Below the pieces are notes generated by a model. It was not told where the DNA came from. It saw nothing but the letters and a program-made list of their open reading frames with translations, and did not search any database. From the NCBI RefSeq assembly GCF_014898815.1, contig NW_026515545.1:1674001-1738000 (forward strand): a DNA stretch of 64,000 bases, read 5' to 3'. How positions within the stretch are numbered: the first letter of the stretch is position 1; each line of letters opens with the position of its first letter. This DNA is from Panonychus citri (lineage: Eukaryota; Arthropoda; Arachnida; Trombidiformes; Tetranychidae). Shown here piece by piece: positions 1 through 10,908 of the stretch. The position numbers were made by a program, and so were the translations under genes.

Positions 1-51
1 TCTCAAGTTAATCAAAACTGGACAAACTTGATCAACATCAACAGTGGGAAA

Positions 52-777
52 ATGTTATCAACTGAAATTAATTTTCATTTAGTGTTGAAATTAACTGTTA
101 TTTTAATTGTTCATCTAATTTCCAGTGATCTTGGATTAACTGTTAATCCACAGGGAAATATCAGTGCTACAGATGATAATGGAACCTTATTAAATCTTGA
201 TTTCTCGGACATTGAATACTATCCAGTGTCCACTTCATCCTTGTCCCTTTACACTTCAACTTTATATGGAAATCATAATAATATTAATCTAAATAAACAA
301 TTTAGTTCAAATGAATCTTCAATCGATCAATTTAATGGTGAATCTGATCAAGAATCAACTATAGTTATTCATCTAATTGATACAGTTAAATTTGATTCGG
401 TTGACGATGATCGACCTCGAACATTGACCAATGCGAAATATATTGGAAGCTTGCGAAGACGATTTTCGACCTCCGACCTGTCCAAATATCTATTGATCTA
501 CACTGGTAAAAACACTTCTCGAAATCGTGAATTTAATAATTACTCAATCGAAAGGACCATTGGTCAAGAGAAAAAGTTATTAGCTTCGTTAAATGTTCAA
601 CGAAAAGCGCCAATCGGCAGGAAGATCATTCGATTAGCTTTGGCCCAATCTTATAATCGAGGGAAACAAAGGTCAATTTGGTTGACCTATGATTCCATTT
701 GGAAAGGGTCACCGTTAAAGCACCTTGGTCAAGCTCGGACACTCGATGGTTGGGCAATGATGTGGACAGATCCATGA
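52..777 (+). CDS. putative secreted or peptide-precursor-like protein
   Basis: Single-exon ORF of 241 aa from the ATG at 52. The frame is also open upstream to the window edge, so this could be the last exon of a longer gene, but a hydrophobic segment at residues 8-25 (VLKLTVILIVHLI) right after the ATG reads like a signal peptide and supports this start. The rest is Asn/Ser-rich and then basic, with possible convertase sites (LRRR, QRK, GRK, GKQR) in the second half and four Trp near the C-terminus. An AATAAA lies about 20 bases after the stop. I recognise no family; processing into peptides is an inference from the dibasic sites only. Alternative: an ordinary secreted protein, or the tail of an upstream gene. 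Confidence 0.45.
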   Translation: MLSTEINFHLVLKLTVILIVHLISSDLGLTVNPQGNISATDDNGTLLNLDFSDIEYYPVSTSSLSLYTSTLYGNHNNINLNKQFSSNESSIDQFNGESDQESTIVIHLIDTVKFDSVDDDRPRTLTNAKYIGSLRRRFSTSDLSKYLLIYTGKNTSRNREFNNYSIERTIGQEKKLLASLNVQRKAPIGRKIIRLALAQSYNRGKQRSIWLTYDSIWKGSPLKHLGQARTLDGWAMMWTDP

Positions 778-1492
778 GACAATTAAACCAAGGAATCAAT
801 AAATAGCTCATCGATTGGTTAAATCATGTTGTCTATTTGTTTATCAATACAAATCAATTTCATTGAGAATTTATTTTTACACAATTACTTTTTTGTCCAA
901 TTAACCAGAATCAATAATTTAATTTGTTGGTTTGGTTGAAATAGTTAATCAACAATTAAAATGACAGAGAAATAAATATTGCTTGCAATTAACAAGATTT
1001 AATTTGATTGCTTTTAATTATTACAACGATTGTTAGTAAATAAGAGTGAAACTGTCACAGAAAAATAAAGCTGGTTAATTGTTCATTGTTAATTGTTTGC
1101 TGATTCATCAATTGTATTAATCCACAAATATCATGTTGATTGTTTGTTTATGAGTGTGATGATTAATTTAAATTAATGGAAGAGGAAAAATTAATACAAC
1201 CACCTGATGAAGATGAAAAAAAAACAACAACAATTAATTACCAACAATCAGGTAGTAATTAGTGCTAAACAAATCACGAATGAGACAATTAATTATCTTT
1301 CATGTCACTTGTTGAATAGAATCAACAATTTAATTGTAATTTGATATTAAATTGTTATTCTCTCTCATTGAATTAAACATTTCCCTTTAATTTCTGGTTT
1401 AATTTTCTTCATAATCAAATGTAATGTAAACTTTTAAATACTTTGATTGTGTAAATTTAGTTAAATCATTAATCTGATTGTGTGAAGTGTCA
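778..1492. other. intergenic spacer, AT-rich
   Basis: No supported gene. It holds the 3' end of the first ORF (AATAAA near 798) and the 5' flank of the decarboxylase-like gene, otherwise AATTGTTAAT-type simple sequence. Confidence 0.6.
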
Positions 1493-3065
1493 ATGCCTAA
1501 ATTGAATAAATCAATTTGTCCTAAATTGTTTAGTCCGATCAAATTTTGGAAACGTAATCCATTAGCTAAATGTTCAATTAAATCAATTATGGACAAGGAG
1601 TTTAATCATTTTCTAATTGATCTTGCTACAAGTAATGTCGATTCCCCAATGGTCATAATCAATGTCGATGAAATTATCAAACGGATTGAGCGCTGGTCAG
1701 AAAAATTGAAAGTTGACCCTTACTATTATGTCCATTGTAATGCCCACCCTTTAATCATCAAAATCATGTCGGCATTTGATTTGCCATTTAGCTGTTCATC
1801 AGTCGTAAGTACAATTAACTACACCAACAATTAATTGACACACTCGAGATGTAGATATGAAATTAGGTCACAAATTAATTTACTTACGAGAGATTAGTAG
1901 TTGATTAATTGGATGAATTTATCTTCCGATTTAGGCTGAAATTGAACGGGTTCTTTCAATTACTACTAATAAATGGCCTGACAAGTTCCGTTCGGATAAA
2001 TCGGGTAGATCAGATAAAGGTCGAATTATTGTTTCCGTTCCTCATAAAACTCAAGATCTATTGAAGACTTCGTGTAAACATAATGTTGAATTCGTGGTCG
2101 CCGATAGTGAATTTGAACTGGTAAAGATCAAATCGATGGCACCGAAGGCGAGTGTCCTCATTAGAATTCAAATTCCTCGAAAGAAAACCGAGAAAACTTA
2201 TATGGAAACTTATATGTGTACCAAAGATTCAAAGTATGGAGTTTCCAATAGGTCACAAGTCGATCAGATGTTACATATCGCCAAAGAATCGAGCATTGAA
2301 ATCGTTGGGGTTACATTCAATGTTGGAACTAATTGTCAAGACCCGGAAGCATTTGAATTAGCGGTGGACGAAGCAATCAAAGTGATCGAAGTTGGAACAG
2401 AAAAACAATTCGATATGTTTCTGCTCAATATCGGCGGTGGATTTCCAAGTAGCTTTAATTATCACACTGAGAACGAATATATGTCCAGATTAAGTCGAGT
2501 AATTGAGAGAGCAAACAAGAAGGAGAAATTGAAAATTATCGCCGAACCAGGTCGATATTTCGTCGAATCCTCTGTTTGGCTAATGGTTCGTATTATCGGT
2601 AAACGGGTAATCGAAACTCTCAATGGCGAACAGATTTGTCACTACCATGTGAATGAAAGTCGATTTGGTTTACTTACCGTTTATGCTTCTCGAGAATCAC
2701 TTCCGATGCCATTTCCCTTTTACGATAAACAATCACCTCGAAATAATTACAAATCAATGGTCTGGGGTAAATCGGGTTCACTTGATGATTTAATCATGTC
2801 CAACATTGAATTACCTGAGTTGGTTATCGGTGAATATTTGGCCTTCCAACAGTGTGGAGCTTATTTACCTCACACCAATTTAATTGGATTACCAAATGAT
2901 CGCGATTCTCAGCCCATTTACCGATACTTTGCCTCTGAAAAAGTTCAAAAAGTTCTGGAAGCAAAAGGAATCATTTGGACTGATTTGATTAAAAAGATGG
3001 AAAATTATGGTTGTGATAAAAGACTTTCAACCGATTGTAAATTTAACAATAATCCTACCGTTTGA
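1493..3065 (+). CDS. ornithine decarboxylase-like pseudoenzyme (antizyme-inhibitor type)
   Basis: Two exons, 1493-1804 and 1935-3065 (donor GTAAGT, acceptor TTTAG, phase 0), 480 aa. The fold of the eukaryotic ODC / group IV decarboxylase family is clear: LLNIGGGFPS at 267-276, AEPGRYFVES at 307-316, VWGKSGSLDD near 380-389, QQCGAYLP at 409-416. Yet most catalytic positions are changed. The PLP lysine of the PFYAVKCN motif is His81 (YYYVHCN). The His of SFHVGSG is Asn233 (TFNVGTN). The catalytic Cys of WGPTCDGLD is replaced (WGKSGSLDD). The Asp of VNDG is Glu345 (VNES). This set argues against decarboxylation. In animals, ODC homologues that lost PLP chemistry act as antizyme inhibitors controlling polyamine levels; that role here is inferred, not shown. 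The first ATG after the preceding non-ATG codons was taken as start; an added upstream exon is possible. Confidence 0.85.
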
Positions 3066-3493
3066 GTTCAATTCCATTGTTAACAATTAACAATAAATGT
3101 TACAATTCAATTGAATGTTTCAAATCTCACAAAAACAAATCAAAACAAAACAATAAAAATAAAAAACAAAAACAATTAAATCCTAAATCATTTCATCATA
3201 TTGATTACACAAAAACAAAGTCAAACAATCAACAAAATCAATTGACATTCTATTCTAATTACAAGACAAGTTAAACAACAATTAAAGGCGATGATGATTT
3301 GAGAGTCGAAACAATTAAATTTAGAAATTAATTCGCCACCAGCGTCACGAGATGTCGTTGATTTCGCGATTCGGAAGGTGAATTGACAAAAGCGTTTTTG
3401 TTTTTGCCTCTCAATCAGTTTCATTGTTTTTCTTTGTTTCATTCTTCATTTTTGATTCTAAATTCTAATTCTGTTTTGATTTGAACAACTCTA
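3066..3493. other. intergenic spacer with 5' flank of small gene
   Basis: 3' flank of the ODC-like gene (AATAAA near 3093) and promoter side of the 62-aa protein gene, including the CATCT element at 3343-3357. No other coding potential seen. Confidence 0.55.
3343..3357 (-). promoter_or_regulatory. CATCT promoter-proximal element (small-protein gene)
   Basis: Read on the minus strand it is CGACATCTCGTGACG, one mismatch over its first 14 bases from CGACATCTAGTGAC found upstream of the RA-domain gene. It lies about 140 bp before the ATG at 3494. The function is unknown; the repeat of the motif at other promoters is what makes it notable. Confidence 0.45.
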
Positions 3494-3845
3494 ATGGCTG
3501 AATTGTACAATGTAGCGTGTGCTGAATGTTCAAAGGACCCATTCATCATGGTGAGTCCAGTTTTGCGCCTCTTTTGGTACTAAATCCAACAAGTGGCCAG
3601 TAGCTTTTTTTGTTTCTCTTTGTACTTAAACCTTTTTTTGTCTTTCTCTTTCTTGTTTCTCTTTCCCTCTCTCTCTCTCTCTTTCTCTCTATTTTCTTTT
3701 TTGTCTTCATTAGAAGCTATTGACTGATAGAAACTGGCCTGCAGTTCGAAGGAAAATGCTAGAGATGCACGGAGGTGGACGAACAGTGACCAAAGGGCAA
3801 ATAATTCAAGCAATGCTTGAGCATAACCTAAACAACAACAAGTAA
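3494..3845 (+). CDS. two-exon small conserved-looking protein, 62 aa
   Basis: Exon 1 is 3494-3550 and exon 2 is 3714-3845. The intron starts GTGAGT and ends in a long CT-rich tract before TTCATTAG; reading phase is 0. An in-frame stop lies 9 bases upstream of the ATG, so the start is well fixed. The product begins MAELYNVACAECSKDPF and ends IIQAMLEHNLNNNK, a short, mostly helical, charged protein with a Cys pair (CAEC), WPAVRRKMLEMHGGG in the middle and no signal peptide or membrane segment. I do not recognise it. Evidence for a real gene is the clean splice sites, the coding-like composition on both sides of the intron and an upstream CATCT element shared with housekeeping genes. An overlapping minus-strand ORF (3580-3858) looks like a shadow of the CT tract. 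Confidence 0.55.
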
Positions 3846-6185
3846 ACTGACCAGCCAAACACGTTGCAATTGGGTCGTTCAGCTATTATGTTCCTACGAT
3901 GCCTTACAAAGTGATCTCTAGGTCGACTTCTTATAAATTTTTTTCTCCAAAATAATCCAATCTCCCTTGTGCGGCCTTACAATTTGGCCATAAAAAGCCA
4001 ACCCATCTTTTCATTTACTTAATTGTATCAATATTATATCTAAAAAATGAATCAAATTATCTAAATTCTATCAATTGACTAGATGATTTAATTTCTTTTC
4101 CAGATATTTCTTTTCCGAGTTACTTTTTCTACCTGTTGTAGATATGGAAACAATATCTAATTCTATCGATGATCATGATGCAAAACCTTTAGGAACAACT
4201 CATTTATATCAACTATTACATTGCAACATATAAATGAATCATCATGAGACCATTTCAGTGTCAACAATTTACTCACTCATTTCCTGAACCCTTTCAACCA
4301 ACTACAATAGTGTCAAAGTAAAAAAGTGTCAAGTGTCAAAATGAAATTGAATTGATTTCACCCACTGATTCAATATTCATAATTTGTCAGACTCCAACTA
4401 TAAAGTGTAAAGATTTGCCAACTAATACGTAAAAAACAAAACAACAACATCAACCGATGATGTTAAACAAATTTAATATTCAAAATTAGTTCAAACATAT
4501 CAACAACATGTAAAGGTGAAGAGCTTCATCATGGAGGTATAAATAATATCTCTCTCTCTCTCTCCTTGGTCAACATAAAAAGAGAAGCAAGAAAAACAAA
4601 GAGGAAAAGGAAACCGAATCAAAAGAAGGAACAAAATTGATGTTTAAATCAATCTCTTGGGTTAAACAAACACCAGGAAGGAAAACATTGCCATAGGAAA
4701 AGAAAATGGTTTAAATATTCATAAAGAAATTGTTTGGATAATGATGAGGAAAAGACCCAAGTGTTAAAGCCAAGACGAGGAAAGACATTGATGATGATGA
4801 TGAAGATGAAGATGAAAATGGCGATGGAAAAATATTCGAGGATCAAATGAGATTAAATTTTACATTTTAATGGTTCCTTGTTAAAATAATCATTGCCTGT
4901 AAAGAAAACATGATATTGATCATGATGATAACACAGAAAATGAATTATCAAGGTTATCTTAAATGGCTCCTATTCACTTATAATAATCATCTTGATGATA
5001 ATCAAAGGGATCAATATGATTACCATATCAATTTGAACTTTCCAACAATCAAATTAGATTGACCATCAAGTCTAAATTTGTTTTTTTTCCTCTTGTTCTC
5101 TCTCTCTCTCTTTCTGCTGATCAAAATTTTTCATCTACTTTCCTATTTACCTAATCAATTGATTGTAATGATCAATTTGCTGATCAATGACATCAAGTGT
5201 ATATTTCATTATATCAACTCAATGATACTTATTGGTTATAATATTGTATCTATACAATTGATTGTCATATTGTAATCATCTTAATCCAGTTAACTAGCAA
5301 CAGATGAAATTAATTTTCACCTACTTATAGTTTTTGTAACAGTTTCATTAAAACTGCTTATCAAAATTGAGTATCAAAAATTAATAAGCAACAACAATAA
5401 TATGTATTATTAAATTGTCAACAGTTTTATAGATTAACCTAATCAATTTTGATATTTAATTGATCACAAAAGTTAACCTAATTATCAGTGTTTAGACTCA
5501 AAGATGATTCCAAAAAAATTAGATATTAACAGTTGATCAATGAAATGAAACTCAACAGATTAATATAATTTAAACCAATCTAAACTAGAAATCTACTATA
5601 AACTAAATTGTAAGCCCTAGACTGCCCAATGTCCATCGGGTTCGATCTGTTGATCGAACCCGTCAACTGTCGCTTGAAATTGTCGCAAATTCCTTTCTTA
5701 AAGTCGCTAATTAATCGTAAAAATAATCTGATTGTTTCATATTGATAATACAAAAGAAACACTTTCTTTTTGATGATCGTGTTTTCCGTTTTTCGAGCAT
5801 TAGATTAATCAGTAACTCAAATTTATCGTAAACTAGCAAATTATTAGGAACTAAGATCATTTAGAATAATTTTAATTTTCTTTAATTAAGGTCGAACAAA
5901 AAATGAAGGCTTAAAATCGAAGAAAAATAGTCTGATCGAAGATTGAAAAAAGAGCAACAATATAGTGAGACTTTCGATTTTTTTTGGACTAATCGAGACT
6001 TCGATAACCGGTCGACATTTCCAATCGACGAAACAACCAGTTAGTATAATTACGTCAACAGTTTTCTCGTTCAACATGGATGAAATAGCCAATCAAGTCG
6101 CCTCGAAGCAATTTATCAATGGAATGGGTCAATGGGTCAATACAAATGTTTGATTCCTTACAACGGTGCTGATACTGGTGGTTAA
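3846..6185. other. gene-poor spacer with CT microsatellites and a perfect hairpin
   Basis: AT-rich sequence with short CT runs (about 4549-4563, 5098-5110). From about 5580 to 6160 the composition changes: more CG dinucleotides, repeated TCGA words and a perfect hairpin. A 25-codon ATG reading frame (6076-6153) is too short to call. No supported gene. Confidence 0.5.
5637..5662. repeat. perfect 11-bp inverted repeat (hairpin)
   Basis: CGGGTTCGATC, loop TGTT, then the exact reverse complement. The arm contains GGTTCGATC, like a tRNA B-box, but no tRNA cloverleaf surrounds it. Confidence 0.8.
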
Positions 6186-7665
6186 AATCGTGATCAAGAT
6201 CAGAAACTTGAACAGTTCGGAGAGTCGATCGTTAAAATTGAACTAAAAATTGTTTTCCCTTCGTATTGTGCTTATAACATAAAACTGAATTTAATTTGAT
6301 TTCTTTATTCGGTCAACAATTCATAGAAATCTATGATTAAGCTTCAATTTGGTTTAATTATGATTCGATCAAAAATGATTAAGAAAACAATTAAATCTCT
6401 GATTATGTTTGCATTTCTTTCCATGAAAACTTTCACTTTCAATACTGAAGCAAAGGTAAACTCATTTCTCTGATTGAATATTAATACATTTAATTGTCAT
6501 CGAAATTATAATTTAGTGTTTATCAAATTCATCTTAATTAATTTACTCCAATTATTATTATAGTTTCCATTGTAATGACTCAATAATCATAATTGATTCA
6601 ATTAAAATTTCTCAGGTTTATTAGCTTTAATTTAGAATCACGTTCATTTTATGATTACGATTGTTATTACTAATTGTCATCAACTAAATTACTCTAATCA
6701 TGAGATTGTAATAATGATAATTAATTTAGGAATTGGCGATGATTATGATGATGTTGAATTTTAATTATCTTCATTAAAAAAAACTTTATTCTCAAAGTTA
6801 ATTTACTCTAAATGGCTTCATAAATCATCACAATTAAGTTAAACTATCTTGAAGATGATTTTTATTCAAGAAAAGACAATTAAACAAAATTGATTCGTCA
6901 ACAATTAACATGATAAAGAAAACAAATGGAATTGATCAATTGAATTGTTCCATTAATCATTTTTCTCAAATGAATTAACTATTATTAGATTGTTGCGTTA
7001 ATCATTTAACTGTAACCGGACTTCCGATTAACCTTTGATAAATGTTGATTCACTTTTAATTCGGTTCCATAGACTAATCGTAATCGTTGATTCGTTGATT
7101 GTTGTCAGAAAAAATTAACATAAGAATAAGAAATTATATCATAAAAAGTGTAAAATTTTTGCGCAGAAAAAGTTGATTATTATCATTCCCTGATCATCAC
7201 CATGAAACTGAATCATCTTCATGGAGAAAAGGAAAATCCTATAATATAGTAACCATTATCTTCAACAATTCAGTTAATTGTTAACAATACAATATCGTGG
7301 TTAAGATCAGAAACCTGAACAATTTAGAAAGTAAATCGTTTCAATTGAAAATTGTTTTTTTCCATTTGTTTTGTGCTTATAACAAATAACCAAATTCAAT
7401 TCAATTTCCTTGAAACAATCAACAATCCATAGAAAACTATTTCATTTGATTTAGTTATGATTCAATTAAAAATGATTAAGGGAACAATTAAATCTTTGAT
7501 TATGTTTTTATTTCTTTCATTTTTGTTTCTTCTCCTGATAACTTTCACTTGCAATGTTGAAGCAAAGGTAAAATCGTTTTCCTAATTGAATATGTTGCCA
7601 ATTATCAATCGACAATTGTAATTAAGTGCTGATCCAATTCATCTAAATTAATTTAATTGTTACAG
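6186..7665 (+). repeat. tandem duplication of promoter, first exon and intron 1
   Basis: Two related stretches, about 6186-6565 and 7293-7665, align through a common 5' flank (ATCAGAAACYTGAACA, TGTGCTTATAACA), a signal-peptide exon, a donor GTAAA and the following intron up to the acceptor of exon 2. After that acceptor the first copy diverges. Identity is high but with many small changes, so the duplication is not very recent. Confidence 0.7.
6360..6455 (+). pseudogene. duplicated signal-peptide exon (orphan or alternative first exon)
   Basis: ATG at 6360, 32 codons, ends ...NTEAK then GTAAAC donor. It parallels the real first exon at 7457-7567 (shared IKSLIMF and EAK boundaries) but its hydrophobic core is shortened and carries a Lys (FLSMKTFTF), weakening it as a signal peptide. 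No copy of exons 2-3 follows. It may be a dead copy, or an alternative first exon spliced to 7666; the phase matches exon 2, so splicing would keep frame. Confidence 0.55.
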
Positions 7666-8061
7666 GAAGAAGCTTATGGTAAAGATACCATTGGAAATTA
7701 CCTTCGAATCCCAATAAGAAGAGGTAAGTCGATCATTTCAAGTTTTCGTTTTCGTTTTCTTTTTCCAATCCTAATCCTAATTGGTATTCTAATTGTTTGT
7801 TGTTGTGTGTTTACAATTAAATTGATGATCAACTAATTGTTAGCTGGTTTCATGAGACCCTGGAAATTTTTATATCGCTCACAAGATAATGATTATGATG
7901 GTGAACGGGAAATCGGCTGGCCATTTATACCGAAAAGATCAGGAGTCGATCCGTTATTTGGTGTAACTGTTGGCAAAAGATCAATCATTCAATTACCTTT
8001 ATCATCCTCATCTTCATCTTTATCATCCTCATTATCTTCATCAGATGATCAGGTTGATTAA
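7457..8061 (+). CDS. putative neuropeptide / peptide-hormone precursor
   Basis: Three exons: 7457-7567, 7666-7723 and 7844-8061, 128 aa, with consistent phases (0 then 1) and good GTAAA/GTAAGT donors. Residues 1-35 give a strong signal peptide (LIMFLFLSFLFLLLITFTC). The rest looks like a prohormone: dibasic sites IRR, PKR and VGKR. The segment SGVDPLFGVTVGKR lies between KR sites and ends in GKR, the standard signal for a C-terminally amidated peptide, so a 12-residue amide ending in TV-amide is predicted. A second segment runs from AGFMRPWKFLYRSQ to GWPFIPKR. The tail is a Ser homopolymer. An AATAAA follows soon after the stop. I cannot match it to a named neuropeptide family. Processing and secretion are inferred from motifs. 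Confidence 0.65.
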
Positions 8062-9655
8062 TTGATTGGTTGACAATAAAAATCTAAAACAACAATTCAT
8101 TCAAATCTGTAGTTGTATCAATCAAATCAACCAATGGTTTCAATCATCATTCATCATTTAAGATCAAACTTTCATTGGAAATTAATTAATCTCATCAAAT
8201 TACAACAAATAAAAATCAATGCAAATCCAATTGAGTTAATTGTTTTGTCCATATTGAAATAATCAACAATCATCTTGATAATAATAATTAAGTTAATCGG
8301 TTAAACTTTTTGCTTTGTTCATTTCATTAATAACCATTTAATTCAATCATTTAATTGCTTCAATCATGATTTTAATTGAAAATTTGATTTACCAATATTA
8401 TTTTAAATTTTAATAAAGAAAACATTATAATTAAAAACAATTAACGAATCAGATTTACTTAACAATTAACTTGAGATGAGAAAAATTAATTAGAGATTAA
8501 AATTTAAATTGGCCAATCATATTAATGAATTAACTCTTGATTTTGTTATTCTTATTTACTTGTTAATTAATCGTTAAATGTCAATGTTAATTATTAACAA
8601 TTAATTTACATCGTAATGTAAATTTCGTGTTTGATATTTAAAGTACAATTTAAATTGTTGGTATAATAAAATACTCAATTAAGGTAAGAGTAAATAGAAT
8701 GACATTTAATTTGATTTTCATAACACTTAAGAATCAAAATAAATTGTTAGGTAAATAGTTAACAATCAAGAAAACATGGAAAACCTCAAGTTAATTGTAT
8801 TATTATTAAAATAATTCCAAGAGTTTTTTATTCACAATTTATTTTGATTACATTTACATAACCAGAGAATTGAATTTACACCAATTTAAGATGAACAATT
8901 TGCCAATTGTTGATTTTTAGGTGATATTTTCTAGTGGTTAATTTAATTGAAATTGATAAGGTTAGAGTTGATTTAAATTGTTTCCTAATTTTCAACCACA
9001 ATTTATTGTAATGTAAACAAATTAATTATCCTCGTTTGATTATCAATGAAAATTGATCAAAACTAAAACAACTTAATCATAATAGTCTTGATAAAATTAC
9101 TCAACTCTGCTTCTTAATTTGATTGTCTAGTAAACAATTTAATGATGATGATACCAAATACCTAACTAGATTAACTAATACAATTAATAAAATTACATTT
9201 TCACCAACAACATTTAATTTTCCCTTGCAAACAATCAACTAATTTAAAAGTATTTCCATTCTTATTGATTGTATCAAAAAAGTTTCTCAATTCCTTAGAC
9301 AATTTAAATCAACAATTAGATTAATTCCACGGACAATCACCAAAAATAATCAACATCGATATTTCAATCATCCAACTCGAAGGATTATCTAGATCATCGA
9401 AGATTAAACACAATTCCGCCTTAATTGTTGATAAATTTTCTTTGATTGTTAATGATTAGATCATTTGATTAGAATTTCGTATTTGGCGCTTTTCTTAAGA
9501 AAGTTGTTCGGTTAACTCATTTTCTTGTGAATTTTGGTAAACATTTGTTTTCAATTCACTTTTTTTTCGTATTTTTTTTTGATTATTATTCTTTTTATTC
9601 TCGATATTTTAAATTTGATGACGTTAATAATTACACCATTGATGATTATAGTTCG
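8062..9655. other. intergenic AT-rich spacer and torsin 5' flank
   Basis: Repeated AATTGTTAAC-like words, no ORF with coding character. The last 100-150 bases (TTTGGCGC near 9483, then a T-rich leader) are probably the torsin promoter and 5' UTR. Confidence 0.5.
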
Positions 9656-10908
9656 ATGATGACCTGTACTCCTCTCTTTCTGTGCTATCTGCTCTCTCTG
9701 TCCTACTGTTTATGCCTTGAACCCATTTCCATAAGCACTGGCGTCTATTTTGGTGCCACCGCTGGTTTAGCTGCAATTTATGCTTCATCCAGTTGGATGA
9801 AATGTGCTGTTTACGAATGTTGTAATCAGGCCTTAGATCCAATTGTTGCAAGAAATTCCATAAAATATGATTTTGGTGATAAATTGAAAAGTGATTTTAA
9901 GAAAAAACTTCACGGGCAACATATTGCTGAGTCTATTGTTGCTAACGCGCTAATTAAACACATGAAAGACAAAGAACCTCGTAAGGCTTTGGTCTTCTCG
10001 TTTCATGGTTGGACTGGTGGTGGTAAAAATTTTGTTTCCTATCTGATTGCTCGTAACATTTACTTCAAAGGAATGAAAAGTTCATATGTACATCTAATTA
10101 CAGCTACAGAAAAGTTCCCTGATCCAACTAAAGCACCACAATATAAGGTAAGTTATTATCGCGCTCAAGCTACTTTTTTTTGTTCTAATTCTAATAATTC
10201 TCTCTCTCTCTCTCTTTTCAGCTCGAATTGATTGAATTTATTAAGTCTAAATTATCTGAATGTGGTCGACAATTATTCATATTCGATGAGATCGACAAAG
10301 TACCCAGCGGAATCATAGAAGGTCTTACACAATTCTTAGAATATTCAATTGAACCTAAGGAGCAAAGTAAAGCAATTTACTTATTTTTAAGGTACTTTTT
10401 CACTAATTTATACATTGGATCTTAATTGTAATATTATTTTCTTATTCTCAGTAATATTGGCGGCAGTGAAATTGCTCGAGTCACTTATAACTTTTATATG
10501 AACGGTATGAATCGTGAAGAAATTGAGCTTCGTGATATCGAATCGCTGATGAATCTTCACGCATTCAACGAGGAAGGTGGCCTTAAGAAAAGCTCTCTAA
10601 TTCATAAAAGTATGATCGATTTTTTCATTCCATTTCTCCCTTTGGAAAAGAAACATGTACAAAGATGTGTAGTCGATTATTTCCAAGAAAAGTATAACAT
10701 AACAAAGAAAGTTAATGATAGACTTGTTATAGAGGTAAGACAATTATTATTATTCACCATTTAGATTCAATTCTAATCTGTTGATTGTGATTCTATTTCC
10801 CTTTTTTAGATAGCCGATGAGCTAGATTATTTTCCAGTTGATGCCAAAGTCTATTCAAAGTCTGGCTGTAAAAAAGTGGCTCGAAAAGTTGACATGAGGG
10901 TTGATTAG
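9656..10908 (+). CDS. Torsin: torsin family AAA+ ATPase
   Basis: Four exons: 9656-10147, 10222-10391, 10452-10734, 10810-10908; 347 aa, close to the usual torsin length. The ATG at 9656 opens a hydrophobic signal sequence (residues 5-20), as expected for an ER-lumen/nuclear-envelope ATPase. Walker A reads GWTGGGKNF (118-126) with the torsin-specific Asn after Lys. Walker B is FIFDEID (183-189). FLSNIGG follows across the second splice junction, and the C-terminus has SKSGCKKV with the conserved sensor-2 Cys. Torsins need LAP1/LULL1-type activators and act in nuclear envelope and ER lipid/protein homeostasis; no partner is visible here. The splice junctions match conserved residues, so the model is solid. 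The extended open frame before the ATG is 5' UTR. Confidence 0.93.

Noticed and set aside
3580..3858. 92-aa minus-strand ORF
   Set aside because: Runs through the GA/CT intron tract (EKEREREGKRN) and is the shadow of the small two-exon gene.
5637..5662. tRNA gene suggested by a GGTTCGATC B-box-like word
   Set aside because: No acceptor, D or anticodon arms fold around it; it is simply half of a perfect hairpin.
5965..6153. 62-codon frame including a 25-codon ATG part
   Set aside because: The long part starts at a non-ATG codon; the ATG part is too short and has no family.
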